Positions 26,247 to 35,758 of a stretch of DNA of 64,000 nucleotides are shown in pieces. The position numbers and the translations under genes are program-made. The notes beneath the pieces are model-generated. The model saw only the letters and a list, made by a program, of their open reading frames with translations, had not been told where the DNA came from and searched no databases. Source of the DNA: Pseudomonas weihenstephanensis (GTDB lineage Bacteria; Pseudomonadota; Gammaproteobacteria; Pseudomonadales; Pseudomonadaceae); contig NZ_JYLF01000002.1 in assembly GCF_001043055.1 (NCBI RefSeq), forward strand, positions 62,001 to 126,000, given 5' to 3'. Each line of letters opens with the position of its first letter. The first letter of the stretch is position 1.

Positions 26247-27182
26247 CTACACCAGCCCGAGTTGAAAGAGGCGTTGGTGGGCCTCAATGGGGTCGTTGGC
26301 CAGACACAGTCCAGCGATCTCAGTCGTACTTACGGACAACACGTCGTAATGGATGCATACCGTTGGTCCGGCAATCACGATGGGGCACGCGATGCCGTTC
26401 AAGAGTTTTGGCAGTTGGTGGGTATTCAGCGTTTTGCTGGAGTACAGCACCACGGCGCGTGGTTTTAAGCGCTCAACCGCCAGCCCCAGTTCACCGACCG
26501 GCAGTGGGGCATCAAACATTTCAACCGGGCAGTGGCTGTTGCTGATGAGCAAAGCGGTGAGCCACAGATGAGGTTCGAACGCCAGATCAGAATGATTGAT
26601 CAGCAACACCGGGTCGCCGCTAAGCGAGCGGTTGTTGTGATAAATCCGTGCGCCCAATTTGCTGCGTAACCAGGAGTGGAAGAACACGCGTTCCAGTTGG
26701 GCGCCAAACTGGCCTTGCCAGCGTTGTTCCAGCTCTTTGAGCAACGGCATCAATAATTGCTCGCACAAGGCGCGGGCCGGGTAGAGCGACATCACTTGGT
26801 TGAAGCAGTCATCCAGCTTGCGCTCTGCCAATTCGCTGATGGCTTGAATCAGGGTTTGCCGCCAAACCTGCCAGTCATTTGCGAGTGAGTCGTCAGGCGC
26901 GTCGGGGGTATCGAGCAGGGGTTTGATTTGGCTGACAGCAACCCCGCGATTGAGCCACAGCAATATGTGCTGGATACGCTGGATATGTTCATTCGAGAAC
27001 AGGCGATGGCCCTTGGCCGTGCGCTGCGGCACGATCAGGCCATAGCGGCGTTCCCAGGCGCGTAACGTCACCGCATTCACCCCCGTGATGCGTGACACGT
27101 CACGAATGGGCAGCCAGCCTTCAACCAGTGCCTGGCTGTAGTCGGTGTGAGGGGTATTGGACATGATCAAGTCATCATTCAT
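26247..27182 (-). CDS. MerR-family regulator, LitR/CarH-like photoregulator
   Basis: Likely light-controlled repressor of this cluster. 311 residues. MerR DNA-binding domain: LPIRDVSRITGVNAVTLRAW then ERRYGLIVPQRTAKGHRLFS (about 24-63). A helical region and a C-terminal cobalamin-binding-like fold follow. Where B12 photoreceptors have E/D-x-H-x-x-G, this one reads E203-P-H205-L-W-L, and the W...EH cap motif is altered (LERVF), as in class II LitR proteins such as the P. putida PplR set. The start is ATG 27182; ATG 27164 is possible. TGTACA-type operators stand upstream of the operon. Confidence 0.85.
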   Translation of the reverse strand: MNDDLIMSNTPHTDYSQALVEGWLPIRDVSRITGVNAVTLRAWERRYGLIVPQRTAKGHRLFSNEHIQRIQHILLWLNRGVAVSQIKPLLDTPDAPDDSLANDWQVWRQTLIQAISELAERKLDDCFNQVMSLYPARALCEQLLMPLLKELEQRWQGQFGAQLERVFFHSWLRSKLGARIYHNNRSLSGDPVLLINHSDLAFEPHLWLTALLISNSHCPVEMFDAPLPVGELGLAVERLKPRAVVLYSSKTLNTHQLPKLLNGIACPIVIAGPTVCIHYDVLSVSTTEIAGLCLANDPIEAHQRLFQLGLV

Positions 27183-27184
27183 GG

Positions 27185-28153
27185 TCAGATAGCATTTCGC
27201 AGGCTGAGATTTTCCGGATGCGGTTGCAGGTAAACCTGACGCGAGATGTAAGGGTCGGGGTGGAGGCGAAAGTGATGCTTGAGTAAGGTCAGCGGCACCA
27301 CTAATGGCACGATGCCTTGCAGGTATTGGCCAATCAGGTGCTGCATTTCGCGTTTGTCAGCGGGGCTGATGGACTTTTTGAGGTAGCCGCTCAGGTGCTG
27401 CAATACGTTGGTATGGGTGCGGCGGGTGGCGCATTTTTTAAGGGCCTTCATCAGCTCGCTGAAGTACTGCGGCGCAATTTCTCGCGGGTCTTGCTTGCCG
27501 AGGTTGCCGAGTAAATGGCCCAGAGTTTTGTACTGCACCGGGTGATGTGCCATCAGTTGGTATTTGTAGCGCGCGTGGAACTCGGTGAGGGTACGACGGG
27601 TGATGCCCTGTTTGAGCAGGGCCTGCCAGGCGCTGTAGGCGTACACCCGGGTCATGAAGTTTTCGCGCAGCACCGGGTCATTCAGGCGGCCGTCTTCTTC
27701 GACCGGCAAGTTGGGGTGAGCCGCGCAGAACGCATGGGCGTAGATGCCGCGCCCGCTCAACTCGGCAGGCCGCCCCCCGTCCTGATACACCTTGACCCGC
27801 TCAAGGCCACACGAAGGCGACTTTTGCATGAAGATGTAGCCACAAATATCCGTGTGGGAAGCCGCCATTGCCACACCGTAATCGTGCAGGGGCCGGGTCA
27901 CGTCCAGGGCACTGTCGACACTGCCCACCGCGAGAGGCTTTGCAGGGTCACCTATCAAACGGATGGGTTGGCGTGGAATACCCAGGCCGATGGCAACCTC
28001 GGGGCACAGGGGCACAAATTCGAAATGTTCACTTAAGGCCTGGCTGCACAGGCGCGATTCTTTGTGCCCACCGTTGAAGCGCACTTCAGCACCCAGTAAG
28101 CAGGCGCTGATGGCTATTTTCGGTTTGTGTCCGGTAGCGGCGATGCAGGCCAT
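27185..28153 (-). CDS. rudS: TudS (DUF523)-DUF1722 fusion, RudS-type tRNA 4-thiouridine desulfidase
   Basis: 322 residues. The N-terminal DUF523/TudS domain has three spaced cysteines, SAC18LLG, PLC50PEV and SPSC115G, fitting a [4Fe-4S] cluster. The C-terminal DUF1722 domain (about 190-315) includes YKYQLMAHHPVQYKTLGHLL. As I recall, this fusion has been described as RudS, which removes sulfur from 4-thiouridine in tRNA, a near-UV sensor. That fits the photolyase context. ATG 28153 has GGAGG 10 nt upstream. It is the first gene of the light operon, directly behind the operators. Function is by family. Confidence 0.82.
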   Translation of the reverse strand: MACIAATGHKPKIAISACLLGAEVRFNGGHKESRLCSQALSEHFEFVPLCPEVAIGLGIPRQPIRLIGDPAKPLAVGSVDSALDVTRPLHDYGVAMAASHTDICGYIFMQKSPSCGLERVKVYQDGGRPAELSGRGIYAHAFCAAHPNLPVEEDGRLNDPVLRENFMTRVYAYSAWQALLKQGITRRTLTEFHARYKYQLMAHHPVQYKTLGHLLGNLGKQDPREIAPQYFSELMKALKKCATRRTHTNVLQHLSGYLKKSISPADKREMQHLIGQYLQGIVPLVVPLTLLKHHFRLHPDPYISRQVYLQPHPENLSLRNAI

Positions 28154-28176
28154 GGGATGAACCTCCAAGAATTTCT

Positions 28177-28200
28177 TGTACATCTTTTTATTAACGTACA
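28177..28200. promoter_or_regulatory. LitR/PplR-type operator 1 (downstream of the promoter)
   Basis: Plus strand TGTACA-N12-CGTACA; read on the minus strand TGTACG-N12-TGTACA. One mismatch to the T(G/A)TACA-N12-TGTACA consensus I recall for P. putida LitR-type regulators. It lies between the predicted transcription start and the rudS ribosome site. Confidence 0.7.
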
Positions 28201-28210
28201 ACTTGAGGTC

Positions 28211-28238
28211 ATCATAGGCTTGATATTGTACAAGTCAA
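28211..28238 (-). promoter_or_regulatory. Predicted promoter of the light-response operon
   Basis: Minus strand -35 TTGACT (28238-28233), 16-nt spacer, -10 TATGAT (28216-28211). It is close to sigma-70 consensus and lies between two operator copies, about 58 nt before the rudS start. Confidence 0.6.
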
Positions 28239-28250
28239 ACTTCTTGTATA
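28227..28250. promoter_or_regulatory. LitR/PplR-type operator 2 (over the -35 element)
   Basis: Minus strand TATACA-N12-TGTACA, an exact fit to T(G/A)TACA-N12-TGTACA. It overlaps the predicted -35 box, so a bound MerR-type repressor would block RNA polymerase. Confidence 0.78.
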
Positions 28251-28295
28251 AGTTTTACCGTGCACTGCTCGGCAGTGGCCTTAATCGCCTGCCAT

Positions 28296-29357
<1,062 letters not shown>

Positions 29358-29476
29358 CTACGTGCTCGCTGGGGTCATTTGGCCTATTCTTCATGCAAGC
29401 CAGCAGACCGATGAAATGGGTCTTTGTTTAAAAATAGACCAGTGCTTGCGATAAAACTCCCTGCGAGGTTGAACTG

Positions 29477-30379
29477 ATGCACATATTGCTGACAGGCGGT
29501 ACGGGCTTGATAGGCCGCCAACTGTGTCGTCACTGGTTGGCGCAAGGTCATCGTTTGACGGTATGGAGCCGGCGCCCTGAGCAGGTGAGTGAACTGTGCG
29601 GCACGGGTGTAAGAGGTATCGCCCGTCTCGATGCGCTTGGGCAGGAGCCGGTGGATGCGGTGATCAATTTGGCGGGCGCGCCTATCGCAGACAGGCCGTG
29701 GACGCGTAAACGCAAAGTGTTGCTTTGGAGCAGCCGGATCACGCTCACAGAAACCCTTCTGACCTGGCTCGAAAGCCGCGAACACAAGCCTTCGGTCTTG
29801 GTCTCTGGCTCTGCTGTGGGATGGTATGGCGACGGCGCTGAGCGCGAGTTGACCGAGGACTCGCCTACGGTGAACGAAGATTTCGCCAGCCATTTGTGCA
29901 TCGCATGGGAAGAGACCGCACAACGGGCGCAGGCTCTGGGCATCCGTGTGGTGCTGGTGCGAACGGGTTTGGTGTTATCGGCCGATGGCGGCTTTTTGTC
30001 GCGTCTACTGCTGCCCTTCAAGCTGGGCTTGGGTGGGCCAATAGGCAATGGTCGGCAGTGGATGCCGTGGATTCATATCAATGACCAAATTGCCCTGATT
30101 GATTTTCTTGTGCATGAGAATGCCGCGACGGGTCCTTATAATGCCTGCGCGCCGCACCCGGTACGTAACGCAGCGTTCGCCAAGACCTTGGGCCGTGTGC
30201 TGCATCGCCCGGCCTTTATGCCCATGCCGGCGTTTGTATTGCGTGTGCTGTTGGGCGAGATGTCGCAATTATTATTGGGTGGCCAGCGCGCAACACCTGC
30301 CAGATTGCTGGAAGCCGGTTTCACTTTTCAGTTCACCGATTTGCGTGCGGCACTTGATGATGTGTCCGCCCGCCTCTGA
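29477..30379 (+). CDS. TIGR01777-family NAD(P)-dependent epimerase-like protein
   Basis: 300 residues, extended SDR fold of the YfcH/TIGR01777 type. Motifs are [46 protein letters not shown] and [16 protein letters not shown]. No physiological reaction is established for this family. It is 13 nt upstream of hemH, so the two are co-transcribed. In pseudomonads this pair sits next to the light-response genes. Confidence 0.88.
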   Translation: MHILLTGGTGLIGRQLCRHWLAQGHRLTVWSRRPEQVSELCGTGVRGIARLDALGQEPVDAVINLAGAPIADRPWTRKRKVLLWSSRITLTETLLTWLESREHKPSVLVSGSAVGWYGDGAERELTEDSPTVNEDFASHLCIAWEETAQRAQALGIRVVLVRTGLVLSADGGFLSRLLLPFKLGLGGPIGNGRQWMPWIHINDQIALIDFLVHENAATGPYNACAPHPVRNAAFAKTLGRVLHRPAFMPMPAFVLRVLLGEMSQLLLGGQRATPARLLEAGFTFQFTDLRAALDDVSARL

Positions 30380-30392
30380 AATAGGATGTTGC

Positions 30393-31418
30393 ATGACCGA
30401 CCACGCGCTGTTGCTGGTTAACCTAGGTTCGCCGGCGTCTACCTCGGTAGCGGATGTACGCAGTTACCTGAACCAATTTTTGATGGACCCCTACGTCATC
30501 GACTTGCCGTGGCCTGTCAGACGTTTGCTGGTGTCGCTGATCCTGATCAAGCGCCCTGAGCAGTCGGCACATGCCTACGCGTCTATCTGGTGGGATGAAG
30601 GCTCGCCTTTGGTGGTGCTCAGCCGTCGCTTGCAGCAGGCCATGACCCAGGAGTGGACGCAGGGGCCGGTGGAGCTGGCCATGCGCTATGGCGAGCCGTC
30701 GATTGAAACTGTGCTGACCCGGTTGGCCGCTCAAGGCATTAAAAAGGTCACCTTGGCGCCGCTTTATCCACAGTTTGCCGACAGCACCGTGACCACGGTG
30801 ATTGAGGAAGCCAGACGCGTGGTCACGGTCAAAAAACTCCCGATTCAGTTCTCGATTGTGCAGCCGTTTTACGACCAGCCCGAGTACCTGGATGCCTTGG
30901 TGGCCAGTGCCAAGCCGCACCTGGAGCAGGATTACGATCACCTGTTGCTGAGTTTTCACGGCTTGCCCGAACGCCATTTGCACAAGCTCGACCCTACCGG
31001 CAATCACTGTTTTAAACGTGAAGACTGCTGCCAAAACGCCTCACCTGCCGTATTGGCCACCTGCTATCGCGCGCAGTGTTTGCGCACAGCTGAAGCGTTT
31101 GCCCAGCGCATGGGCTTGCCAGACGGTAAATGGTCGGTAGCGTTCCAGTCGCGCTTGGGACGAGCGAAATGGATCGAACCCTACACTGAGGCTCGGCTGG
31201 ATGCGTTGGCCAAAGAGGGCGTGAAGAAGATATTGGTCATGTGCCCGGCGTTTGTGGCCGATTGCATCGAAACGCTGGAAGAAATTGGCGATCGCGGTCG
31301 TGAGCAATTTATTGAGGCGGGAGGCGAAGAATTGGTGCTGGTGCCGTGTCTCAATGACAGCCCGCAGTGGGCGGCGGCATTGAATACGTTGTGTGAAAGA
31401 GCGCCGCTGGCGCTGTAA
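30393..31418 (+). CDS. hemH: Ferrochelatase
   Basis: Inserts Fe2+ into protoporphyrin IX, the last step of haem synthesis. 341 residues. [11 protein letters not shown] opens it; the conserved active-site region [20 protein letters not shown] contains the catalytic His, and later [16 protein letters not shown] and [19 protein letters not shown] 30393 is chosen from the family N-terminus; the frame extends back inside the upstream gene. Loss of HemH builds up photosensitising protoporphyrin, which fits its place next to light genes. Confidence 0.97.
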   Translation: MTDHALLLVNLGSPASTSVADVRSYLNQFLMDPYVIDLPWPVRRLLVSLILIKRPEQSAHAYASIWWDEGSPLVVLSRRLQQAMTQEWTQGPVELAMRYGEPSIETVLTRLAAQGIKKVTLAPLYPQFADSTVTTVIEEARRVVTVKKLPIQFSIVQPFYDQPEYLDALVASAKPHLEQDYDHLLLSFHGLPERHLHKLDPTGNHCFKREDCCQNASPAVLATCYRAQCLRTAEAFAQRMGLPDGKWSVAFQSRLGRAKWIEPYTEARLDALAKEGVKKILVMCPAFVADCIETLEEIGDRGREQFIEAGGEELVLVPCLNDSPQWAAALNTLCERAPLAL

Positions 31419-31425
31419 ACCCTTC

Positions 31426-31448
31426 ACCCTCTCCCAATGGGAGAGGGT
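31426..31448. repeat. Palindromic repeat between convergent hemH and uraA
   Basis: ACCCTCTCCC-AAT-GGGAGAGGGT, a perfect 10-bp stem with a 3-nt loop, followed by GGGGGTGAGGGG. This is a widespread extragenic palindrome type. With no T tract it may still act as a bidirectional terminator for the two converging transcripts. Confidence 0.75.
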
Positions 31449-31469
31449 GGGGGTGAGGGGCAAGCCGGT

Positions 31470-32744
31470 TTAGAGAATCGGATCGTCACCTTTCTTCTTT
31501 TTCCAGGCGTCATTGCCCGGCAGGATCAGGTTCAACGCTATCGCCACAATGGCGCACAGCGCGATGCCTTTAAGACCGAAGTCTTCAGGCCCCATCCCCG
31601 TACCGATCAATACGCCGCCGATCCCGAATACCAGCGTCACCGAGACGATCACCAGGTTGCGCGCTTCGCTCAGGTCTACCTGATGGCGAATCAGGGTGTT
31701 CATCCCCACGGCGGCAATCGAACCGAACAGCAGGCAGAGAATCCCGCCCATGACAGGCACTGGGATGCTTTGCAGCAGTGCGCCGAACTTACCGACAAAG
31801 GCCAGGCTGATCGCGAAGATCGCTGCCCAGGTCATGATTTTCGGGTTGTAGTTCTTGGTCAGCATCACGGCGCCCGTCACTTCGGCGTAGGTGGTATTGG
31901 GTGGGCCGCCCAGCAGGCCTGCGGCGGTGGTGGCAATGCCGTCACCGAACAGCGTGCGATGCAGCCCCGGCTTTTTCAGGTAGTCACGCCCAGTCACGCT
32001 GCCTACAGCGATAACGCCGCCGATATGTTCAATGGCCGGGGCCAGGGCCACGGGGACGATAAACAGAATCGCCTGCCAGTTGAACTCCGGTGCTGTGAAG
32101 TGCGGCAGGGCAAACCAGGGGGCCGCAGCGATCTTGGCGGTGTCGACGACGCCAAAGTAGAACGCCAACGCAAAACCTACCAAGACGCCGGCAATGATCG
32201 GCACCAGACGGAAAATCCCTTTACCGAAGACCGCCACGATCAGTGTGGTCAGCAACGCTGGCATCGAGATCAGCATGGCGGTTTGGTAGTGGATCAGTTC
32301 GGTGCCGTCTTCTGCCCGGCCCATTGCCATATGTGCGGCAATCGGGGCCATTGCCAGACCGATCGAAATAATCACCGGGCCAATCACCACCGGTGGCAGC
32401 AGGCGATCAATGAAACCGGTGCCCTTAATTTTTACGGCGAAGCCAAGGAAGGTGTACACGAAACCGGCTGCCATTACGCCGCCCATGGTCGCGGCGAGGC
32501 CGAACTGGCCCTTGGCGAGAATGATGGGGGTAATGAAGGCGAAGCTCGAAGCCAGAAAGACCGGCACCTGGCGCCGGGTAACGATCTGGAACAGCAGAGT
32601 CCCGAGACCCGCCGTGAACAGCGCGACGTTAGGGTCCAGGCCTGTAATCAAAGGCATCAACACCAACGCGCCAAAGGCCACGAAGAGCATCTGCGCGCCA
32701 GAAATAATCTGGCGCCAGAGCGGGTCATTGAACTCGTCCTGCAT
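31470..32744 (-). CDS. uraA: Uracil permease (NCS2/NAT family)
   Basis: Proton-linked uracil importer. 424 residues with about 14 hydrophobic helices. The NCS2 signature region is present (LAPAIEHIGGVIAVGSVTGR, GGPPNTTYAEVTGAVMLTKN) with the conserved Glu and the N-x-T motif. The start MQDEFNDPLW at 32744 lies 1 nt after the upp stop, so upp-uraA is an operon that imports uracil and converts it to UMP. Confidence 0.95.
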   Translation of the reverse strand: MQDEFNDPLWRQIISGAQMLFVAFGALVLMPLITGLDPNVALFTAGLGTLLFQIVTRRQVPVFLASSFAFITPIILAKGQFGLAATMGGVMAAGFVYTFLGFAVKIKGTGFIDRLLPPVVIGPVIISIGLAMAPIAAHMAMGRAEDGTELIHYQTAMLISMPALLTTLIVAVFGKGIFRLVPIIAGVLVGFALAFYFGVVDTAKIAAAPWFALPHFTAPEFNWQAILFIVPVALAPAIEHIGGVIAVGSVTGRDYLKKPGLHRTLFGDGIATTAAGLLGGPPNTTYAEVTGAVMLTKNYNPKIMTWAAIFAISLAFVGKFGALLQSIPVPVMGGILCLLFGSIAAVGMNTLIRHQVDLSEARNLVIVSVTLVFGIGGVLIGTGMGPEDFGLKGIALCAIVAIALNLILPGNDAWKKKKGDDPIL

Positions 32745-32745
32745 G

Positions 32746-33384
32746 TTAGGCGTCCTTTTGCTTGGTGCCGAAGATCTTGTCGCCGGCATCGCCCAAGCCC
32801 GGAATGATGTAGCCGTGTTCGTCCAGACGGTTATCGATCGACGCGGTGTAGATGGTCACGTCCGGGTGAGCGGCTTGAACGGCGGCAATGCCTTCTGGGG
32901 CAGCAACCAGCACCATGGCGCGAATTTCTTTGCAGCCGGCTTTCTTCAGCAGGTCAATGGTGGCAACCATCGAGGAGCCTGTGGCCAGCATGGGGTCGAT
33001 GATCATCGCCAGACGTTCGTCGATTTCCGGTACGAGTTTTTCCAGGTAGGTGTGCGCCTGCAAGGTTTCTTCGTTACGCGCCACGCCGACAGCGCTGACT
33101 TTGGCACCCGGGATCAGGCTCAGTACGCCTTCAAGCATGCCGATACCGGCGCGCAGGATAGGCACAACGGTAATTTTCTTACCGGCAATTTTTTCAACTT
33201 GAACAGGCCCGCTCCAGCCTTCAATCTCGTAGGTTTCGAGGGTCAGGTCGCTGGTGGCTTCATAGGTCAGCAACGCGCCGACTTCCTGAGCAAGCTCGCG
33301 GAAGTTCTTCGTGCTAATGTCGGCGCGGCGCATCAGGCCAAGTTTGTGACGAATCAGTGGATGTCGGATCTCACGGATGGGCAT
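32746..33384 (-). CDS. upp: Uracil phosphoribosyltransferase
   Basis: Makes UMP from uracil and PRPP. 212 residues. [20 protein letters not shown] opens it; the PRPP loop is [20 protein letters not shown], and the uracil-binding end is [20 protein letters not shown] 33384 follows AGGG. Divergent from hpt. Confidence 0.97.
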   Translation of the reverse strand: MPIREIRHPLIRHKLGLMRRADISTKNFRELAQEVGALLTYEATSDLTLETYEIEGWSGPVQVEKIAGKKITVVPILRAGIGMLEGVLSLIPGAKVSAVGVARNEETLQAHTYLEKLVPEIDERLAMIIDPMLATGSSMVATIDLLKKAGCKEIRAMVLVAAPEGIAAVQAAHPDVTIYTASIDNRLDEHGYIIPGLGDAGDKIFGTKQKDA

Positions 33385-33419
33385 AGGGAAAACTCCGGGG
33401 GCAGGCAAAAAAACCGGCC

Positions 33420-33431
33420 TAGATTAATCTA
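33420..33431. promoter_or_regulatory. 12-bp palindrome in the upp/hpt divergent region
   Basis: TAGATTAATCTA is a perfect palindrome flanked by CCGG on each side (33415-33418 and 33434-33437), 36 bp before the upp start. It could be an operator or part of a promoter; no regulator is identified. Confidence 0.35.
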
Positions 33432-33547
33432 ATCCGGGGTGATGTCCTACAGACATTAGTGCACGTTAGTCCATAAACGCTTGATCTGAGCCATGCGGAT
33501 GCGTACCTTTGCCCGCTTTTCTTGAGCAACCCCCCCTGGAGAGCGTC

Positions 33548-34105
33548 ATGTCTGCTGATCTCGAGCATATCCGTCAAATCATGCGAGAGGCTGACTGCCT
33601 GTACACCGAAGCTGAAGTCGAGGCGGCCATTGCCCGCGTTGGCGCGCAAATCACGGCCGACATGGCCGAGATGAATCCAGTGGTTTTTTGTGTGATGAAC
33701 GGCGGGCTGATTTTTGCCGGTAAGCTGCTCACCCATCTGAAATTCCCGCTTGAGTCGTCTTACTTGCACGCCACGCGTTATCGCAACCAAACCAGCGGTG
33801 GCGATCTGTTCTGGAAGGCCAAGCCTGAAGTGTCGTTCATGGACCGTCATGTATTGATCATCGACGACATTCTGGATGAAGGCCACACCCTGAGCGCTAT
33901 CGTTGATTTCTGTCACCATGCGGGCGCGCGTCAAGTGCACACTGCCGTGCTGATTGATAAAGACCATGACCGCAAAGCCAGTCCCGGCCTGAAAGCCAAC
34001 TATGAGGGCCTGCCGTGCGTTGACCGTTATGTCTTCGGTTATGGCATGGACTACAAAGGTTACTGGCGTAACGCCGCCGGCATTTATGCCGTTAAAGGTA
34101 TGTAA
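33548..34105 (+). CDS. hpt: Hypoxanthine-guanine phosphoribosyltransferase
   Basis: Salvages hypoxanthine/guanine to IMP/GMP. 185 residues. The PRPP-binding motif is VLIIDDILDEGHTLSAIVDF; upstream VFCVMNGGLIFAGKLLTHL and downstream VFGYGMDYKGYWRN are typical. ATG 33548 is preceded by GGAGAGCGTC. Divergent from upp, which grouped base-salvage genes often are. Confidence 0.94.
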   Translation: MSADLEHIRQIMREADCLYTEAEVEAAIARVGAQITADMAEMNPVVFCVMNGGLIFAGKLLTHLKFPLESSYLHATRYRNQTSGGDLFWKAKPEVSFMDRHVLIIDDILDEGHTLSAIVDFCHHAGARQVHTAVLIDKDHDRKASPGLKANYEGLPCVDRYVFGYGMDYKGYWRNAAGIYAVKGM

Positions 34106-34122
34106 ACAAGGACGTTGAAACC

Positions 34123-34596
34123 ATGATTACCCCAAGCTTTCTCGATCAAACGTTGTTTAACGAACTGGCTGAGAAAGCGGCCGGTAACCCCCGTGGTCGT
34201 CAGCACCACAACCTGCATCAGATGGAGGAGCCGTGCCATCGCATGGTGGTGGGGCTGCAACCGGACACCTACGTGCCGCCGCACCGGCACTTGAGCAGTG
34301 ACAAGGCTGAAACCTTGTTGGTGCTCAAGGGTAAGTTGGGCGTGCTGATATTTGATCAGGACGGTCAGTTGCTCGACAAACGGGTGCTGGTGGCGGGAGG
34401 CGAATGCCTTGGGGTCGACCTGCCGCCGGGGGTGTTTCATGGTTTGGTGGTGCTTGAAGCCGACAGTTTGATGTTCGAATGCAAAGCAGGGCCGTATCGG
34501 CCTGTGGGTGAGGGCGAACTGGCCCATTGGGCACCGCGTGAAGGTGATCCCGGCGTGGCCGAGTACCACCGCTGGATGTGTGCACAGTTTGATTGA
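34123..34596 (+). CDS. WbuC-family cupin-fold metalloprotein
   Basis: 157 residues, single cupin barrel. The metal-site histidines lie in YVPPHRH and FHGLVVLEADSLMFECKAGP, with the family start SFLDQTLFNELAEKAAGNPR and RQHHNLHQMEEPCHRMV. WbuC proteins occur in O-antigen clusters and also stand alone; no reaction is known. It follows hpt by 17 nt and is probably co-transcribed. Confidence 0.82.
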   Translation: MITPSFLDQTLFNELAEKAAGNPRGRQHHNLHQMEEPCHRMVVGLQPDTYVPPHRHLSSDKAETLLVLKGKLGVLIFDQDGQLLDKRVLVAGGECLGVDLPPGVFHGLVVLEADSLMFECKAGPYRPVGEGELAHWAPREGDPGVAEYHRWMCAQFD

Positions 34597-34757
34597 TCAT
34601 TGCCTGTCGTTGCTGTCGCAAGCGGCGAGCCCCTTGAACCGGGCGCCACAAATCGCGGCCGTCGGCAGCGACGACAGCGCGTGTTCAGTGGCTAGGCAGT
34701 GGTTCAGTGGCTGACATAAGATTAGCCGCCTAACGATTGCAATCGGAATTGCTTGGC

Positions 34758-35699
34758 ATGCTGGCTATTTTCCTTCAGACGCTCACCATCACCGCTCCAG
34801 TATTTGCCATGTTGTTTCTGGGCGTCGTGCTTAAGCGCGTTGGCTGGATCAACGACAGTTTTATCCACACTGCGTCGGCTCTGGTGTTTAACGTCACCAT
34901 GCCGGCGTTGTTGTTTCTGGGTATTTTGCATGCGGATTTGAACACCGCATTACAGCCTAAAGTCCTGGGGTACTTTACCGCGGCCACCTTGCTCAGCTTT
35001 TCACTGGCGTGGACATGGTCGATCTGGCGCTGCCCGCGTGAAGACCGTGGCATCTATACCCAAGGCGCGTTTCGCGGTAACAACGCGGTCATTGGCCTGG
35101 CACTGGCTGCCAGCATGTACGGCGACTACGGCATCTCTTTGGGGGCTGTGCTCGCGGCGCTGGTCATCCTGCTTTACAACACGTTGTCGACCATCGTACT
35201 GGCGGTGTACAGCCCGGTGATCAAGTCCGATCCGTGGAGCATCTGCAAAAGTGTGTTCAAAAACCCGTTGATTATCAGCGTGCTGGCCGCGGTGCCGTTT
35301 GCAGCGTTCAAGATTGCGCTGCCCAATTGGCTGCAAGCCAGCGGCGAATACCTGGCGGCGATGACGTTGCCACTGGCGTTGATTTGCATCGGCGGCACCT
35401 TGTCATTGGCCGCCTTACGCAAAAGTGGCGATCTGGCCCTCAGTGCGAGTCTGGTCAAAATGATCAGCTTGCCAATCATCACCACGTTGGGCGCATGGTT
35501 GTGCGGCTTTCGTGGGCCGGAACTGGGTACGCTGTTTCTGTACTTCGCCAGCCCGACCGCCGCGGCCAGTTTTGTGATGGCCCGCGCCGCCAATGGCAAT
35601 CACGAACTGGCCGCCGCGATTATCGTGATCACCACCCTGATGGCCGCCATCACCACCAATATCGGGATCTTTGTGTTGCAGTGGGGTGGCTGGATTTAA
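34758..35699 (+). CDS. AEC-family transporter (auxin-efflux-carrier-like)
   Basis: 313 residues with about ten hydrophobic helices in two inverted halves (MLAIFLQTLTITAPVFAMLF ... PTAAASFVMARAANGNHELA). Mid-protein FRGNNAVIGLALAASMYGD is a typical AEC stretch. In bacteria the family exports malate or other organic acids; the substrate here is unknown. I use ATG 34758; a TTG at 34737 is in frame. Convergent with the Ca/Na exchanger. Confidence 0.85.
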   Translation: MLAIFLQTLTITAPVFAMLFLGVVLKRVGWINDSFIHTASALVFNVTMPALLFLGILHADLNTALQPKVLGYFTAATLLSFSLAWTWSIWRCPREDRGIYTQGAFRGNNAVIGLALAASMYGDYGISLGAVLAALVILLYNTLSTIVLAVYSPVIKSDPWSICKSVFKNPLIISVLAAVPFAAFKIALPNWLQASGEYLAAMTLPLALICIGGTLSLAALRKSGDLALSASLVKMISLPIITTLGAWLCGFRGPELGTLFLYFASPTAAASFVMARAANGNHELAAAIIVITTLMAAITTNIGIFVLQWGGWI

Positions 35700-35758
35700 G
35701 CCTGTGGCGTGCAAAACCCTGCGCACGTTACGGTATGCAGTGCGCCTCGCACGGCCCC

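Noticed and set aside
31437..32807. 456-codon plus-strand frame opposite uraA
   Set aside because: His/Gln/Arg-rich mirror of a membrane protein gene; uraA is secure on the other strand.
34084..34569. 161-codon minus-strand frame opposite the WbuC gene
   Set aside because: No ribosome site or family; WbuC on the plus strand has clear cupin motifs.
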